A DNA stretch of 64,000 bases from NCBI GenBank assembly GCA_019137255.1, contig WPDH01000064.1:248715-312714 (forward strand), written 5' to 3'. Positions 25,032 to 35,517 of this stretch are shown one piece after another. The notes under the pieces are model-generated. The model had not been told where the DNA came from, did not search any database, and worked only from the letters and a program-made list of their open reading frames with translations. This DNA is from Corinectria fuckeliana (lineage: Eukaryota > Ascomycota > Sordariomycetes > Hypocreales > Nectriaceae). Made by a program: the position numbers and the translations under genes. Numbering within the stretch: position 1 is the first letter of the stretch; each line of letters starts with the position of its first letter.

Positions 25032-26880
25032 ATGGCATCCCTCGATGAAGTCATCACCCGGCTCAGAGAGTCCCGCCCTCCTTCTACCGATGCCTTCACC
25101 TACCTCACCATCGTCGAAAAGTCCCTGTCACCCGAGATCCTCCCCGCGCTCGAAGACATCCTCGAAGATGCCAAGCTGACCAACGACATTGGCTGGGACC
25201 TCGTCGAGATGCTCATCTCCGTCCCCGGCAGCGAGTCCTGCCTCGAGACCATCGCCCGTCTCGGCAACCCGCGCGAGGTCATTCTCAAGGTGCTCGAGGT
25301 GCTCGACTCCAACTCGGAGTCGTCGGAAGCCGGCGACGCCAACGCCGGCGCCAAGTTCATCTCCCTCGTCGGCATGCTCACCATCTTGCACCGCCGCCTG
25401 CAGGTCAAGGCGCCCTCGGCCTTCCTCCACTCCACCCTGCAGACCGTCTACCGAGCCTACGATCCCCGCGGCGCAGAGACCACCGCCGCCGTCATCGATC
25501 TCGTGAGGTCGCTGTCCGGGCGCCAACGTCCCGCTCTGCCCACGCGCCAGTCGAGCACGAAGCTGGAAACGCCCTTTCAAGAGAGCGATCCTTCCAAGAG
25601 CGCGCCGGATCCCGAGGCCGAGACGGACCAGACGAGCCCGGGCGAGCCCGAGCTGGTGACCCGGTTACTGCAGTCGTTCATCACTAGCATTCTCGAGGCG
25701 TACGTGAACTCGAACAACATGGAATGGGCTTCGAGGCTTCTGGAATACTGCAACCCGGAGAGGATTGTGCCTGGTCGACCGACCATGCTGCAGGCCTTTA
25801 ATCAGGTAGCAGAGCTGCAAGCTATGGACGCCTTGGTGGGACAGTTGGTGGTAAGTCGGGGGGGGAGCTCCCAAACTTGTGCATGCCTTTTGACTGATCG
25901 GGTTCCTTTAGGCTGTTGCTAACGACCTTGGCCTGTCAAAAATGTCTACCGCCGAGGTCAAGGAAATACTCGAGGCACCAGTGTCCAGCAACCCGTTCGC
26001 TGGCGATCCCGATTCTCAACATCCCGAAGACACCAAGATGTCGACCGGCGGGTTCTTGTGCTTCACGGCGTACCGCATGTTTGCGTCACAAATATTCGAC
26101 GCCGACTACGACCATCCCGACATCAACATCTTCCCCGACCACCATGCCATCCTGAAGCGATTCCTGGAAGACGGACCCCAGGAAACGATTGTGGGCAACC
26201 CTGGCACCGTCGAGGCTCTCGTAGTCGTGGCGCTATGGCTCAACGATCAGAAGCGAATAGCAAGCAACGACAAGGATCTCGCCTTCCAGTCGTACCACCA
26301 TCTTTTGACCCTGGTCTCCGTCTTCCACCCTGGTCTGCGTGTCCGGAATGCGGCCACGACGCTAGCGGGCCTCATTCTGCATGCCGATCCCGAAGAGGAC
26401 GACCGGCTCTCCATCCTGGAGGACTTGCTTGAAAACTGCATGTTCTCGTCTCTGCAGGCCTGTGCGGTTACGTGGCTACGCGAAGAAATGATCGCGGCCC
26501 GCAAGGCTGGCTCCAAGGGACGATTCTCCGATCCGAACTGCCTAGATGCGCTTCAATACACCCTCTTCCAAGACCTCGTGTTTCTCAGGGAGACGGATTC
26601 ACTAGCCCTCTGGGAGTACTGGGTACAGAACGCGCCCTTCCACTTGCAGGTCGCAAACTTCGCCCTGTTTCTCTTCGGCGGGAAGGACTACAGGGACCTG
26701 GCTCCGGCCGGCATGGCGGCGGCCATCGAGCACCGCTACGTCGGCCCGCTACTGTACGCGGCGAAGACGTTGACGAGTGCGGTGGAGAAGAAGGAGATCG
26801 ATGGCGAGGGCAAGGAGGGCGATATTATTATGCAGCTGGGTATCTTGACGGATACGCTGGAGCGCGTGCCTCTACAGTGA
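25032..26880 (+). CDS. Yap1-binding protein / ALF4 / glomulin family protein
   Basis: Two exons, 25032-25850 and 25912-26880 (1788 nt, 595 aa), with GTAAGT donor and TTTAG acceptor. The protein is an all-helical solenoid from end to end, opening MASLDEVITRLRESRPPSTD and carrying the conserved block VLKVLEVLDS and the ALF4-type helices ILHADPEEDDRLSILEDLLE and FALFLFGGKDYRD. In budding yeast the relatives Ybp1 and Ybp2 help oxidise the Yap1 stress factor and take part at kinetochores; plant ALF4 and animal glomulin bind Rbx1 in cullin ligases. Which of these roles applies here cannot be told from sequence. No membrane segment or signal peptide was seen. Confidence 0.75.
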
Positions 26881-27409
26881 ATAGGTAGTCGGTCTGGGTA
26901 ACGGGTCTGAATGGGATGGGGGACGGTGTTGGTCTGGAGTAACGAAAACAGGCAGGGAGGCTTCATTTGACATGGGTCTCGTTTATGAACTCGGGTTTGC
27001 GACGTTGTACGAAATCATATATGAAAGGTACATGGTAATTTCAAACATCCACCAATGGACCGCGTTGTATCTTGTTGAAGGGCCGTCAATGCTCGTATCA
27101 ATATTAATTCCCATGCAATGGTTGAGAGATGATACAGGGTAGCAGCCTTTGAAAGTGGCATCCGTCCATGAACTTAGGGTATATATCGACGACCAGACAT
27201 GAGACTTCCGGTAGTGGTGAGCATTGGACCGATTTACATGCAAGTTCAGTTGTTGTTGAAAATTTGGGGTTTAATGGACTGAAAGAACGGATACTTATGG
27301 CAAGCCTTCAACTTCTTCGACTAGATACAATTGCAACCGCCTCTAGAAACGCCTTGGAAGGATTCCATAGCCACAAAGTATTATAGGACCAATAGCTGAA
27401 GTGGGGCCA
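26881..27409. other. Convergent intergenic region
   Basis: 529 bp between the Ybp-like stop codon and the end of the truncated transposase-type frame. AT-richer than the flanking genes. No gene or terminal inverted repeat was recognised. Confidence 0.45.
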
Positions 27410-27820
27410 CTAACCGCCGGCACTCTTCGACCGAGCGGCTTCGAGAGATGTAGATGGCTTTAATCTGACTTTAGGGTTGCGTCGGAGGAAGCGTGAGACC
27501 CAATGATGCCCGACGACGACGCCGTCGTGTTCAGGGTCACAGATTTCTTGTGCAACGGCGCGCAGCTCACGCTTCGAAGGAGTGCGCCCAGCGGCTACTT
27601 GTTCGCGGATCCAACTGACCAGCAGCTGCTCTTGAACCGGCGATAGTCTTTGGGCTTCCTCCTGCCCCTTCTTCGCGTTTTTCGCGCCCTTCTTTCGACT
27701 TCGAATCGTCGACTCGGGAATGCCGAACTGCCTTGCGAGAGCGCGAATCGCTTGACCTTGCGCTACCTTTTCGAGGATTTCGCTTAGCACGGCCTCTCGG
27801 TCGGGCTCCGGAGCACTCAT
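27410..27820 (-). pseudogene. Truncated pogo/Fot1-type transposase: Psq and CENP-B DNA-binding half only
   Basis: A 136-codon frame starting MSAPEPDREAVLSEILEKV. It holds a Psq-type helix-turn-helix (AIRALARQFGIPESTIRSRKKG, residues about 27-48) and then a CENP-B-type DNA-binding domain (LSPVQEQLLVSWIREQ... HHWVSRFLRRNP). In full-length pogo/Fot1-like (DDE1) transposases these two domains precede a catalytic DDE domain of 300 residues or more. Here the frame stops after ARSKSAGG and nothing resembling a DDE domain follows. The frame is open to 27946, so an earlier start is possible. It could be a co-opted DNA-binding gene, but the AT-rich flank and sudden end favour a remnant. Confidence 0.65.
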
Positions 27821-28927
27821 CGTGGAAATCTGGGCGGATTTCGGATAGCGATTGATGATGGTATGCGGGGAGTGGTAATGAAGGGATCGATTGTGAGGAT
27901 CAATTGCGCGTCGCGATTTAGTGCGCAGAAAGGTAGTCGATACCAACCCGATGTGGTACTGCCACCAACAAGAAAGACGTGGCGTACCCGTGACCTGTAT
28001 TTTGGAGACTCGGTGTCAGCCTTGCGAGGTATGATTCTGACGGGACAGTAATTCAAGGGTTACGACTAACATTGTAAGCTAGGTCTTGGTACTCGAGGGT
28101 AATCAAAGCTGTACGAATACTGTAACTAAAATATCCCGGAGTTGGCACTTTGCGTTGACCTCCTCCAGGGTTTCAATCGCTGGGTGTAATCATCGAGTTA
28201 TTGGTTATTTGGTCTTGAAGTTCAGCATCTGCACGGACGGATTAAATTGACATATCGATTCGGCATCGAAAGTGGCAAATGCTGAATATTCTACAGGCAA
28301 CTTCAAGGTGTATAATAATGTTATTTTCTAGGCTTTAAATCTACCTTAGTAGTGTGTGTGATGAACCCGAATGATTACCTAAGTAGTGCAAGGATTAGAC
28401 TATTATGAGAGTATATCTCGTGAGGCTGTCAGTCACTGTTCGCTGCAGTTTTAAAGGCCCAAGAAGATGAACTTCCATGGCGATGCCAATATGTATGGCA
28501 GTGATTTATTGCCGTAACGACATCTTGCATTTACTTACGGCGAAGCTTGGTATCACGAGGTCGTATTCGGAAGATTCCTCCCGGCCGCGTAAGTGGGATT
28601 TAAGCCCCAGGGCGCGCCTTCCTGAATCGGGCAAGCAAACCTGCAAGGTTCCCGGGTCGTGATGTCATCCGTCTGGCTCAGGTACCATAGCATGGCACAC
28701 TACGGCAACCTCTAAACTTGAACACGCGACCTGACTTCGTTTACTTCAGCCTTCGGCGACCATTTCGTACGTTTTTAGACTCTTAATTCACCCTTCTGTG
28801 ACGCGCAAGTGATTTTCTCCGCAGGCCTGCTTATAGCGATGAGAAACTGTTGCCCTTACGACTGAACGAGCTACGGCATACTTGTTGCATAGCAACAGAT
28901 ACGCCTACGACGAGAGAAACGAGCAGC
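27821..28927. other. AT-richer intergenic region with sterol glucosyltransferase promoter
   Basis: 1.1 kb, noticeably AT-rich at 28080-28450. No terminal inverted repeats matching the neighbouring transposase remnant were found. A nine-codon upstream ORF (28839-28865) precedes the next gene. Confidence 0.45.
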
Positions 28928-31900
28928 ATGGCGCGAGACGATTCTAGCGATGGCGACGAGCCAGTGGTCGCACTGGAGGCTACAGAGACTGGAGATGGCC
29001 GAGACCGAAAGACGAGACTCGTGACCGCGTCAGACGGGCAGCTTGCATATCCCGGTGAAATACCGCCAGCGGTCGACTCCCCGAAATCGCCCACGCCCCC
29101 TGATGGCTCTCAACCTACGAAGGGCGGAGACGACGAACCGCAGGGCTCGAACACGAACGAGAAGAGACCAAGACACCGCTCAGAACCCGGTCTTATGTCC
29201 TCGACGACACCAAAGTTGGCGGTGCCGACAGGTTCTCGCAGTCGGCCAGCGCCGACAAGGGCCTGGCCAACTGAAGCCCCGCGGCGCGGGGTTCGCCAAC
29301 CATCGCTTTTTCGCCCCGTAGCCCAACGAGCTGGGACGTCGTACCTCAACAAGGCTATATGGGAGAGCTACGGCCTGCGCCAGGACCCTATATCCGAGAG
29401 CGAGAGCGAGAGCGAGAGCGACAGCGAGGTGGGAGACGGAGACGATGATGAACACGCAACCCCGGCGGCTAGAGACCAGGAGGAGATGCTGTCCAGCACC
29501 GCGGGCCAAGATGAGAGATATCAGCGATTTAGGGTGGGCAACGATAACTTTCACACAAGTGGCAAGGTGAAGAAGGATGGACGACTACGCATCAGCGTCA
29601 AAGAGACGGCCAACACAGGCTATCTCGCCAAGGCCCTCGGCGCAGCACTGACTAAGGTCGGTCCTACCAGGGAGCACGGCGGAAAGGCCTCGGAAATCAA
29701 ACGGACAGATAGTGCGGGTTGCTCATCAGCCTCGACGGCTATCGCAAGCACCGCTCCTCGCCCCTGTTTGAACATTGTCATCATGGTCATCGGCTCTCGG
29801 GGCGATGCGCAGCCCTTCCTCAAGATCGGCAAGGTCCTGAAGGAGGAATATGGGCACCGCGTGCGCATCGCGACGCACCCGGCCTTCCGCGAGTTCGTGG
29901 AGCAGGACTCCGGGCTTGAGTTCTTCTCCGTGGGGGGTGACCCCTCTGAGCTCATGGCCTTCATGGTCAAGAACCCCGGGCTCATCCCAACCATCGACTC
30001 GGTCAAGGCTGGAGACATCGGGAAACGACGGGCGGCCATGGCCGAGATGTTTGACGGGTTCTGGCGGGCGTGCATCAATGCCACGGACGACGAAAAGGAC
30101 CACCAAAACCTGAAGATGATGGGTGCCAAGAGCCCGTTTGTGGCGGATGCCATCATCGCCAACCCGCCGAGCTTTGCGCACATGCACTGCGCGGAAGCCT
30201 TGGGCATCCCCCTCCACTTGATGTTTACCTTCCCCTATACACCGACTCAAGCCTTTCCACATCCGTTGGCGAGCATCAAGAAATCTAATGTTGATCCTGG
30301 TTATACAAACTTCATCTCCTACCCCCTTGTGGAGATGATGGTTTGGCAGGGTCTCGGCGATTTGGTCAACAACTTTCGCGTCAAGACGTTGGGCTTGGAT
30401 CCCATGTCGACCCTCTGGGCCCCGGGCGCGACGTATCGACTACATGTTCCGTTTACGTACCTCTGGTCTCCCGCCCTGGTGCCGAAGCCTGAGGACTGGG
30501 GAAGCGAGGTTGGCGTGTCTGGGTTCGTCTTCCTCGACCTCGCTTCGTCGTTCGAACCTCCAAAGGAGCTCGAAGAATTTCTCGACGGCGGTGACACGCC
30601 CATCTATATTGGGTTTGGTTCCATTGTCGTCGATGACCCAGAACGCTTCACCAACATGATCTTCGAAGCGGTAGAGCTTGCAGGTGTCCGAGCATTGGTT
30701 TCAAAGGGCTGGGGCGGGCTGGGAGGCGACAAGGTTCCAGACAACATCTTCATGCTCGAAAACACTCCCCATGACTGGCTCTTCCCGCGGGTTAGAGCGT
30801 GCGTAATCCATGGCGGCGCCGGAACTACAGCTATCGCCCTCAAGTGCGGGAAGCCCACCATGATTGTTCCTTTCTTTGGCGACCAACACTTCTGGGGCAA
30901 CATGTTGGGCAACGCAGGCGTTGGCCCACAACCGATCTCATACAAGGCCCTGGACTCGGAGAAGCTGGCCGAAGGCATCAAGTACTGCCTCACTGATCAG
31001 GCCCAGGAGGCTGCGGAGAAGATGGCCCAGTCTATTGAGAAGGATGGCGACGGAGCAAACAATGCCGTGGAGCAATTTCACCGTCAGCTGCTCGCTGGGC
31101 AACCAACCACGCTTCGATGCTCTATCCTCAAGGAAAAGACCGCTGTCTGGAGGCTGAAGAACTCCCACGTGAGGCTCAGCGCTCTGGCCGCAGATTTCCT
31201 CGTGGGCAATGGCCTGTTGAGCTGGAAACGCCTCCGACTTCTTCGACGAATGGAGTGGAACGACTTTGAGGGCCCCGGAGAGCCCGTCACAGGGGCGGCG
31301 GCATCTATTGCTGGTTCTGTTGGCGAAGCCTTCACTGGGATTGTCAGTGTCCCGTATCGCCTGGTGAAGAGGTCTACAAAGCGAAGAGACAAGAAGAAGG
31401 CGAAGGCGAAGAGCTTGAAGCTCAAGGCGAAAGAGTCTAATACCGAGGCCTGTAACATCTCGGGGACTTCCAACATCGCTCTGGACGCTGCGTTAGTTCA
31501 TACAGAGGTGACTGCTAGCAGAAGTCACGAACACTATGCTGGCGATGTCGCCCGTGGCGTGGGGAGGACCGCAACCGCCATTGCGAAAGCTCCCGCTGAT
31601 CTGTCACTGGCGTTGGCCCAGGGCTTCCATAACGCCCCTCGTCTTTACGGCGATGATACGGTGCGGAGAACCCCCCGAGTGACGGGCATTCGTTCAGGTC
31701 TTCGTGCGGCACGATTCGAGTTTGTGTATGGTGTTTGGGACGGATTCACGGGCGTCGTGCTTCTACCAGTCCGTGGAGCGAAGGAAGGAGGCGTGATTGG
31801 CTTCGTTAAAGGAGTGGGCATGGGGCTTACGGGGCTCGTCCTCAAGAACCTAGCCGCCATCGTGGGCCCCTTCGGCTACACACTCAAGGGTCTGGTTAAG

Positions 31901-32395
31901 CAAGCAGGACGACACAAGCGACCCGAGAAATTCATCCGCCGGGCTCGAATGGTGCAAGGGCAACGGGAGGCCAAGGAACTCTCCGAGGAGCGTCGCAAAG
32001 GGCTCGCTAAGCAGACTATTGAGGGCTGGCTCATCATGAAGGAGCTGTGTGATGTAACCGCCGAAGTGGAACGCCAGCGGGGTCTCGCGGGGCAGATTGA
32101 TCGAGTGCTGCTAGACACCGACGCCATGTTCGAGGACGTTGAGACTGCGAAACGATCATTGCAGGCTCTGAAAAGGGGGGAGACATTGGAGAACATATTG
32201 CATCCGGAGCATCAAGGGCGGACTGGTGACGCAGCCAAGAATGACTCGAAACGCAGTGTATCGCTTCGAAAATCGTTCAACCTATCCAACACAAAGAAGG
32301 ATGAGTCGAGACGACCTTCCTCTCAAAAGGCACAGGAGGAAAACTCAAAGAGCATCCAAGGCGGAACGGCAAATGATGACAGACTTCTCGCATAG
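28928..32395 (+). CDS. UDP-glucose:sterol glucosyltransferase-like protein (GT1 family)
   Basis: Single exon, 1155 aa. Residues 1 to about 275 are acidic, Ser-rich and probably disordered. A GT-B fold starts at LNIVIMVIGSRGDAQPFLKIG (about residue 280), the N-terminal signature of sterol glucosyltransferases. The nucleotide-sugar site follows: PIYIGFGSIVV, then HGGAGTTAIALKCGKPTMIV and PFFGDQHFWGNML (about residues 628-660). Family members glucosylate ergosterol or related lipids using UDP-glucose. No GRAM or PH domain is recognised, so this is not the Atg26 type. After about residue 760 there is a basic, repeat-like C-terminal half with VPVR/PVRGAKEGG and GVGMGLTGLVLKN segments recalling Atg2/Vps13 C-terminal helices. 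The start at 28928 (MARDDSS) is the first ATG in frame. The sugar acceptor is inferred from family only. Confidence 0.85.
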   Translation: MARDDSSDGDEPVVALEATETGDGRDRKTRLVTASDGQLAYPGEIPPAVDSPKSPTPPDGSQPTKGGDDEPQGSNTNEKRPRHRSEPGLMSSTTPKLAVPTGSRSRPAPTRAWPTEAPRRGVRQPSLFRPVAQRAGTSYLNKAIWESYGLRQDPISESESESESDSEVGDGDDDEHATPAARDQEEMLSSTAGQDERYQRFRVGNDNFHTSGKVKKDGRLRISVKETANTGYLAKALGAALTKVGPTREHGGKASEIKRTDSAGCSSASTAIASTAPRPCLNIVIMVIGSRGDAQPFLKIGKVLKEEYGHRVRIATHPAFREFVEQDSGLEFFSVGGDPSELMAFMVKNPGLIPTIDSVKAGDIGKRRAAMAEMFDGFWRACINATDDEKDHQNLKMMGAKSPFVADAIIANPPSFAHMHCAEALGIPLHLMFTFPYTPTQAFPHPLASIKKSNVDPGYTNFISYPLVEMMVWQGLGDLVNNFRVKTLGLDPMSTLWAPGATYRLHVPFTYLWSPALVPKPEDWGSEVGVSGFVFLDLASSFEPPKELEEFLDGGDTPIYIGFGSIVVDDPERFTNMIFEAVELAGVRALVSKGWGGLGGDKVPDNIFMLENTPHDWLFPRVRACVIHGGAGTTAIALKCGKPTMIVPFFGDQHFWGNMLGNAGVGPQPISYKALDSEKLAEGIKYCLTDQAQEAAEKMAQSIEKDGDGANNAVEQFHRQLLAGQPTTLRCSILKEKTAVWRLKNSHVRLSALAADFLVGNGLLSWKRLRLLRRMEWNDFEGPGEPVTGAAASIAGSVGEAFTGIVSVPYRLVKRSTKRRDKKKAKAKSLKLKAKESNTEACNISGTSNIALDAALVHTEVTASRSHEHYAGDVARGVGRTATAIAKAPADLSLALAQGFHNAPRLYGDDTVRRTPRVTGIRSGLRAARFEFVYGVWDGFTGVVLLPVRGAKEGGVIGFVKGVGMGLTGLVLKNLAAIVGPFGYTLKGLVKQAGRHKRPEKFIRRARMVQGQREAKELSEERRKGLAKQTIEGWLIMKELCDVTAEVERQRGLAGQIDRVLLDTDAMFEDVETAKRSLQALKRGETLENILHPEHQGRTGDAAKNDSKRSVSLRKSFNLSNTKKDESRRPSSQKAQEENSKSIQGGTANDDRLLA

Positions 32396-32732
32396 CCGGA
32401 CTAGCAAAGCGCAATAGGCCAGAACAGAAGTTCTCGTGGTTACCACAGCTTGGCGTTGGTAGGCATTGGCCCTGCAGGGAACGCATATACCCGTAGTTTT
32501 TCTTGTACTGGGCTAAGGAGTGGCTGATGTGAGTTATAGTAGATTAATTTGCACATAATGGTGATGATGGGGTGGCTCTTACGTGGAGCTGATGAAAAAT
32601 CATTGCTTGATTGGTGTCTTGAAGGCTGTCTTCGTCTATGTAATCTGTTGTGGTTCATGTGCAGCATGTGGCGTTTTGATCAGTTGGGAGAACGCAAACG
32701 TCTTTAGCTTGGGCAGAATGTCTGCGATAACT
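32396..32732. other. Convergent 3' region
   Basis: 337 bp between the sterol glucosyltransferase and spp2 stop codons. Nothing recognisable beyond presumed 3' untranslated sequence. Confidence 0.5.
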
Positions 32733-33809
32733 TCACCGCCGGCGATCCCGATCGTGATCGCGTTGTCGATCTCGGTGTCGGTCATGATCCCGGTCCCTAT
32801 GCCGATCGCGGTCACGGTCACGGTCACGGTGTCCTTGTCTATCTTGTTCCCTCTCGCGCTCGCGCTCCCGCTTATAGCTATCCTCGTGCTGACGGCTCTC
32901 TTTTCGCTTGCTCTCCTCCCGGCGGTAGTCGTTCAGGCGCGGTCGGCGATTCTTCTTGCCGCCTTGGTTCCAGGCGCCGAGATCCTCGTCCTCCTTGAGT
33001 TCCTTGGCACCGAGGCCGAGGCGGTTGGGCCGTCGCTTGACCTCCTTGACCTTGGCGCCGCGGGCTTTGCCGTCCCAACCCATGCCGCGGAGGAGAGCGG
33101 CGCCAAATTCTTCGACGGGCATGGCCTCGTAGTCCTCCAAAGTGGATGCCTCGCCGGCTTGTTCGACGTCGCGCTTGAAGGCGTCCTCTTCCGTGGGGTG
33201 GATGACTCTTTCGTCTTCGGGTTTGTTGCCTAATAGCGCATCCATGGCTTCGTCATCAGTCGTTCGTTTCGGTGGCGGATCTCGACCAGGCCCGTCCTTT
33301 GGGGTCGCGTCTTCATCTGGTTCGCCTTCGTTGGGTTTGCTCTCCTCCTCTTGATCGTCCTTGGCCGTCTTCTCCTTGATGGTCAATCCCCATTTGATCC
33401 CCCTTTCCTGGTCTGCTGGCTCCGTCTCGACGGCCGCGTCGTCTTGCTGCGCCCTGGCCTCCTCTGGTAGCAGATTCTTGCCCTTCCGTTGTGCCTTCAC
33501 GTCGGACCGCCAGTCGCGATTCGCTTGCCGCGCGATGACATATTCCTTCTTCTCCGTCCTGGCATCTTTGGCCTTCCGCTCCGTCTCTGCTCCGTCGGCG
33601 CCGAATCCCGTGATCTTTTCGTGGCGTCCTCGGGCATCATCCTCGGGTTCTGAGTCGGAGCCCCCCCCCCAAGCATTGGAGCGCGGTCGTTTGCCGAGTG
33701 TCGAGGGGGGGTTGAGTCGGGAAGGTTTCTTCACGCTGCCGCTGCTGGAGGACGGCGCGGCGAATTTGATGGCAATCCGCGGTGCGGCGCCGTTGTTCCG
33801 GTCGGACAT
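32733..33809 (-). CDS. spp2: Pre-mRNA splicing factor Spp2 (GPKOW-like, G-patch)
   Basis: Spp2 recruits and activates the DEAH helicase Prp2 in the spliceosome. A single 358-aa frame. Residues 1-60 are Ser/Pro-rich (MSDRNNGAAPRIAIKFAA, then KRPRSNAWGG). The middle is acidic and charged. The functional centre is LEDYEAMPVEEFGAALLRGM with GWDGK (about residues 215-240), which is the Spp2-type G-patch. The C-terminus is a long Arg/Asp/His-rich low-complexity tail of RDRD/RHRDRD repeats, of the kind seen in metazoan GPKOW and RS-like proteins. No intron is needed. The start at 33809 is the first ATG and gives the conserved opening. A homopolymeric C8-9 tract occurs near 33660. Confidence 0.88.
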   Translation of the reverse strand: MSDRNNGAAPRIAIKFAAPSSSSGSVKKPSRLNPPSTLGKRPRSNAWGGGSDSEPEDDARGRHEKITGFGADGAETERKAKDARTEKKEYVIARQANRDWRSDVKAQRKGKNLLPEEARAQQDDAAVETEPADQERGIKWGLTIKEKTAKDDQEEESKPNEGEPDEDATPKDGPGRDPPPKRTTDDEAMDALLGNKPEDERVIHPTEEDAFKRDVEQAGEASTLEDYEAMPVEEFGAALLRGMGWDGKARGAKVKEVKRRPNRLGLGAKELKEDEDLGAWNQGGKKNRRPRLNDYRREESKRKESRQHEDSYKREREREREQDRQGHRDRDRDRDRHRDRDHDRHRDRQRDHDRDRRR

Positions 33810-35517
33810 GGCGTTGAGTTGTGTGGTGGTTGTGATTAGATTCTTAGTTTCGGAGGCAGGCAGATACGTCAGGTAGGTAAGCAGGCAAGAAGGCCGATGT
33901 GGCTTGAAATGTGGCTAGTGGTATTTTCAGGTGTGAGGCTAGTCAATGAGTCGCCCATGTGGATCATTCGACCTGCGTCGATGTACAGCCCTCAGGGATT
34001 AAAAAGGTTCATTTGTGACTTGCCACTCAGGTCCCAGTACAGGCATAGGCAGAGCAATAGTATGAGGATTTATGTACTATACAGCTATGGCGATGTTCAT
34101 CAATACCATAACCTAACAGACTAGACAAGTCAGGTATCTTGCCATATAATTTAGGCGTGATGTGACATGGTCAAAAAGGGAAGTAAGTGGCAAAAGGTAC
34201 GGTCAAAATGCACCTTTTTAATCCCTGAGGGCTGTACTTCGTAGGATCGCAGAATTCTTCCAAGGAAGGGGTATTTTTAGATTTGCAAGGTAAAATCTTG
34301 ATTACCGTGTGCTTTAATGGGAAGAAAGATAGAAGGAGGAGAAAGTATCGTCTGGATGCGAATACACTTTGGTTCAACGCCAGCAGCAGTGGCTTCGGGG
34401 TTTGGATGTACAATGGTGCATACTAGACTACTAAGGGACGACACCGACTCCGGACGCGGGTGCAAACTTACACCGCACTCGCACCCTTCGCGACGAGTGG
34501 ACCCTGCCGCATGCTGCTCCTCACACGTGTGGGCCCCACTATTAACACCACCTGCTGGACTCGCACGCACAGTACTCTAGGCTGGAATGGGCTATTAGTG
34601 GACCAATATGGGGGCTTATATTGGTGGTGTGTGAGGCCGAGGAAATACAAGATTCCAGTGCAAATCAATGCGGAGGGCCAAGTGCTTAAAGTGGAAAAGG
34701 GCAAGGATAACGAAACAGGGATGTCACCGACAACATTCACAGCGTTGTGAAGACCGAAAATAACATCATGACGATTTAGCGTGTAGATAGAGAAGAGATG
34801 GAGAAAAATGCTGCTCAGATCAAGAGCGGTATGAATGAATGTTGCTAATGAATTCGCTTGAAAGGTGTCTTGATCTTAAACTTTTATGTGCGTGTTATGA
34901 TGATTGAGATCAGCATCATGGCCCGTTCATTGCATTTTGCTAGCACATAGTGCCTCTGAAAGTCGAACCTGGTGTCAAAAACACAACTCTGCGCCCGCTG
35001 GCTGGCGATACGTACCCGTGTGCCGTGCACTCGCCCATCCGAGTCCAAAGGCATGTTAGCCTGAAATCTGTTCGCAACCCTGCCACCCCATTATTCATGC
35101 CTGTCCTAGTCGCTCCTGCCTTGTCCCCCGTCGACAAATTTCCCTCTCTTGCTTTTCCTAGTTTCTATGTACTTGCCCCCCCCCCTGTTCCTGCTGCAGT
35201 GCACTGGAACCTATTTCGTAGGTTAACGCCAAAACTTCTGCCTTCCGCCATCCGCCATCCGCCCGGACGCCCCAACTAAACTCCACTGCTGCCAGCGCCT
35301 GTAAATCCCCCCAAACCACCATCCGCCACCGCACCAACCCCCCCGAGATCAAAATTTCGACGCCCTCCCACGACGCTGCAATCAACCACATCGCCCAGAA
35401 TCAATCAACAACAACGCCTTCCATCCCCTTGAACGCGTGGATCCATCTCGGACGGCCTCGCTTCATCCGCTGCCACGTCCGTTTCGCCCGAAAACGGATG
35501 TCGCGGCCGCCGATGCT
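33810..35517. promoter_or_regulatory. Divergent spp2/vid21 intergenic region with an inserted MITE
   Basis: 1.7 kb between divergent start codons, longer than most spacers here, partly because of the 249-bp element at 33986-34234. The remainder (34235-35400) has no convincing gene; short frames near 34317-34750 lack protein-like conservation. Closest to vid21 lies a pyrimidine-rich stretch, and an upstream ORF at 35498-35521 overlaps the vid21 start. Confidence 0.5.
33986..34234. mobile_element. MITE, pogo/Tc1-mariner type, 249 bp with 23-bp TIRs and TA target site
   Basis: The ends are perfect inverted repeats: CAGCCCTCAGGGATTAAAAA at 33986 continuing GGT to 34008, matched by its reverse complement at 34212-34234. 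Homology continues imperfectly inward (CATTT, TGAC, TTGCCACT). The element is flanked on both sides by TA (33984-33985 and 34235-34236), the target duplication of Tc1/mariner-pogo transposons. It has no coding capacity. Confidence 0.85.
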
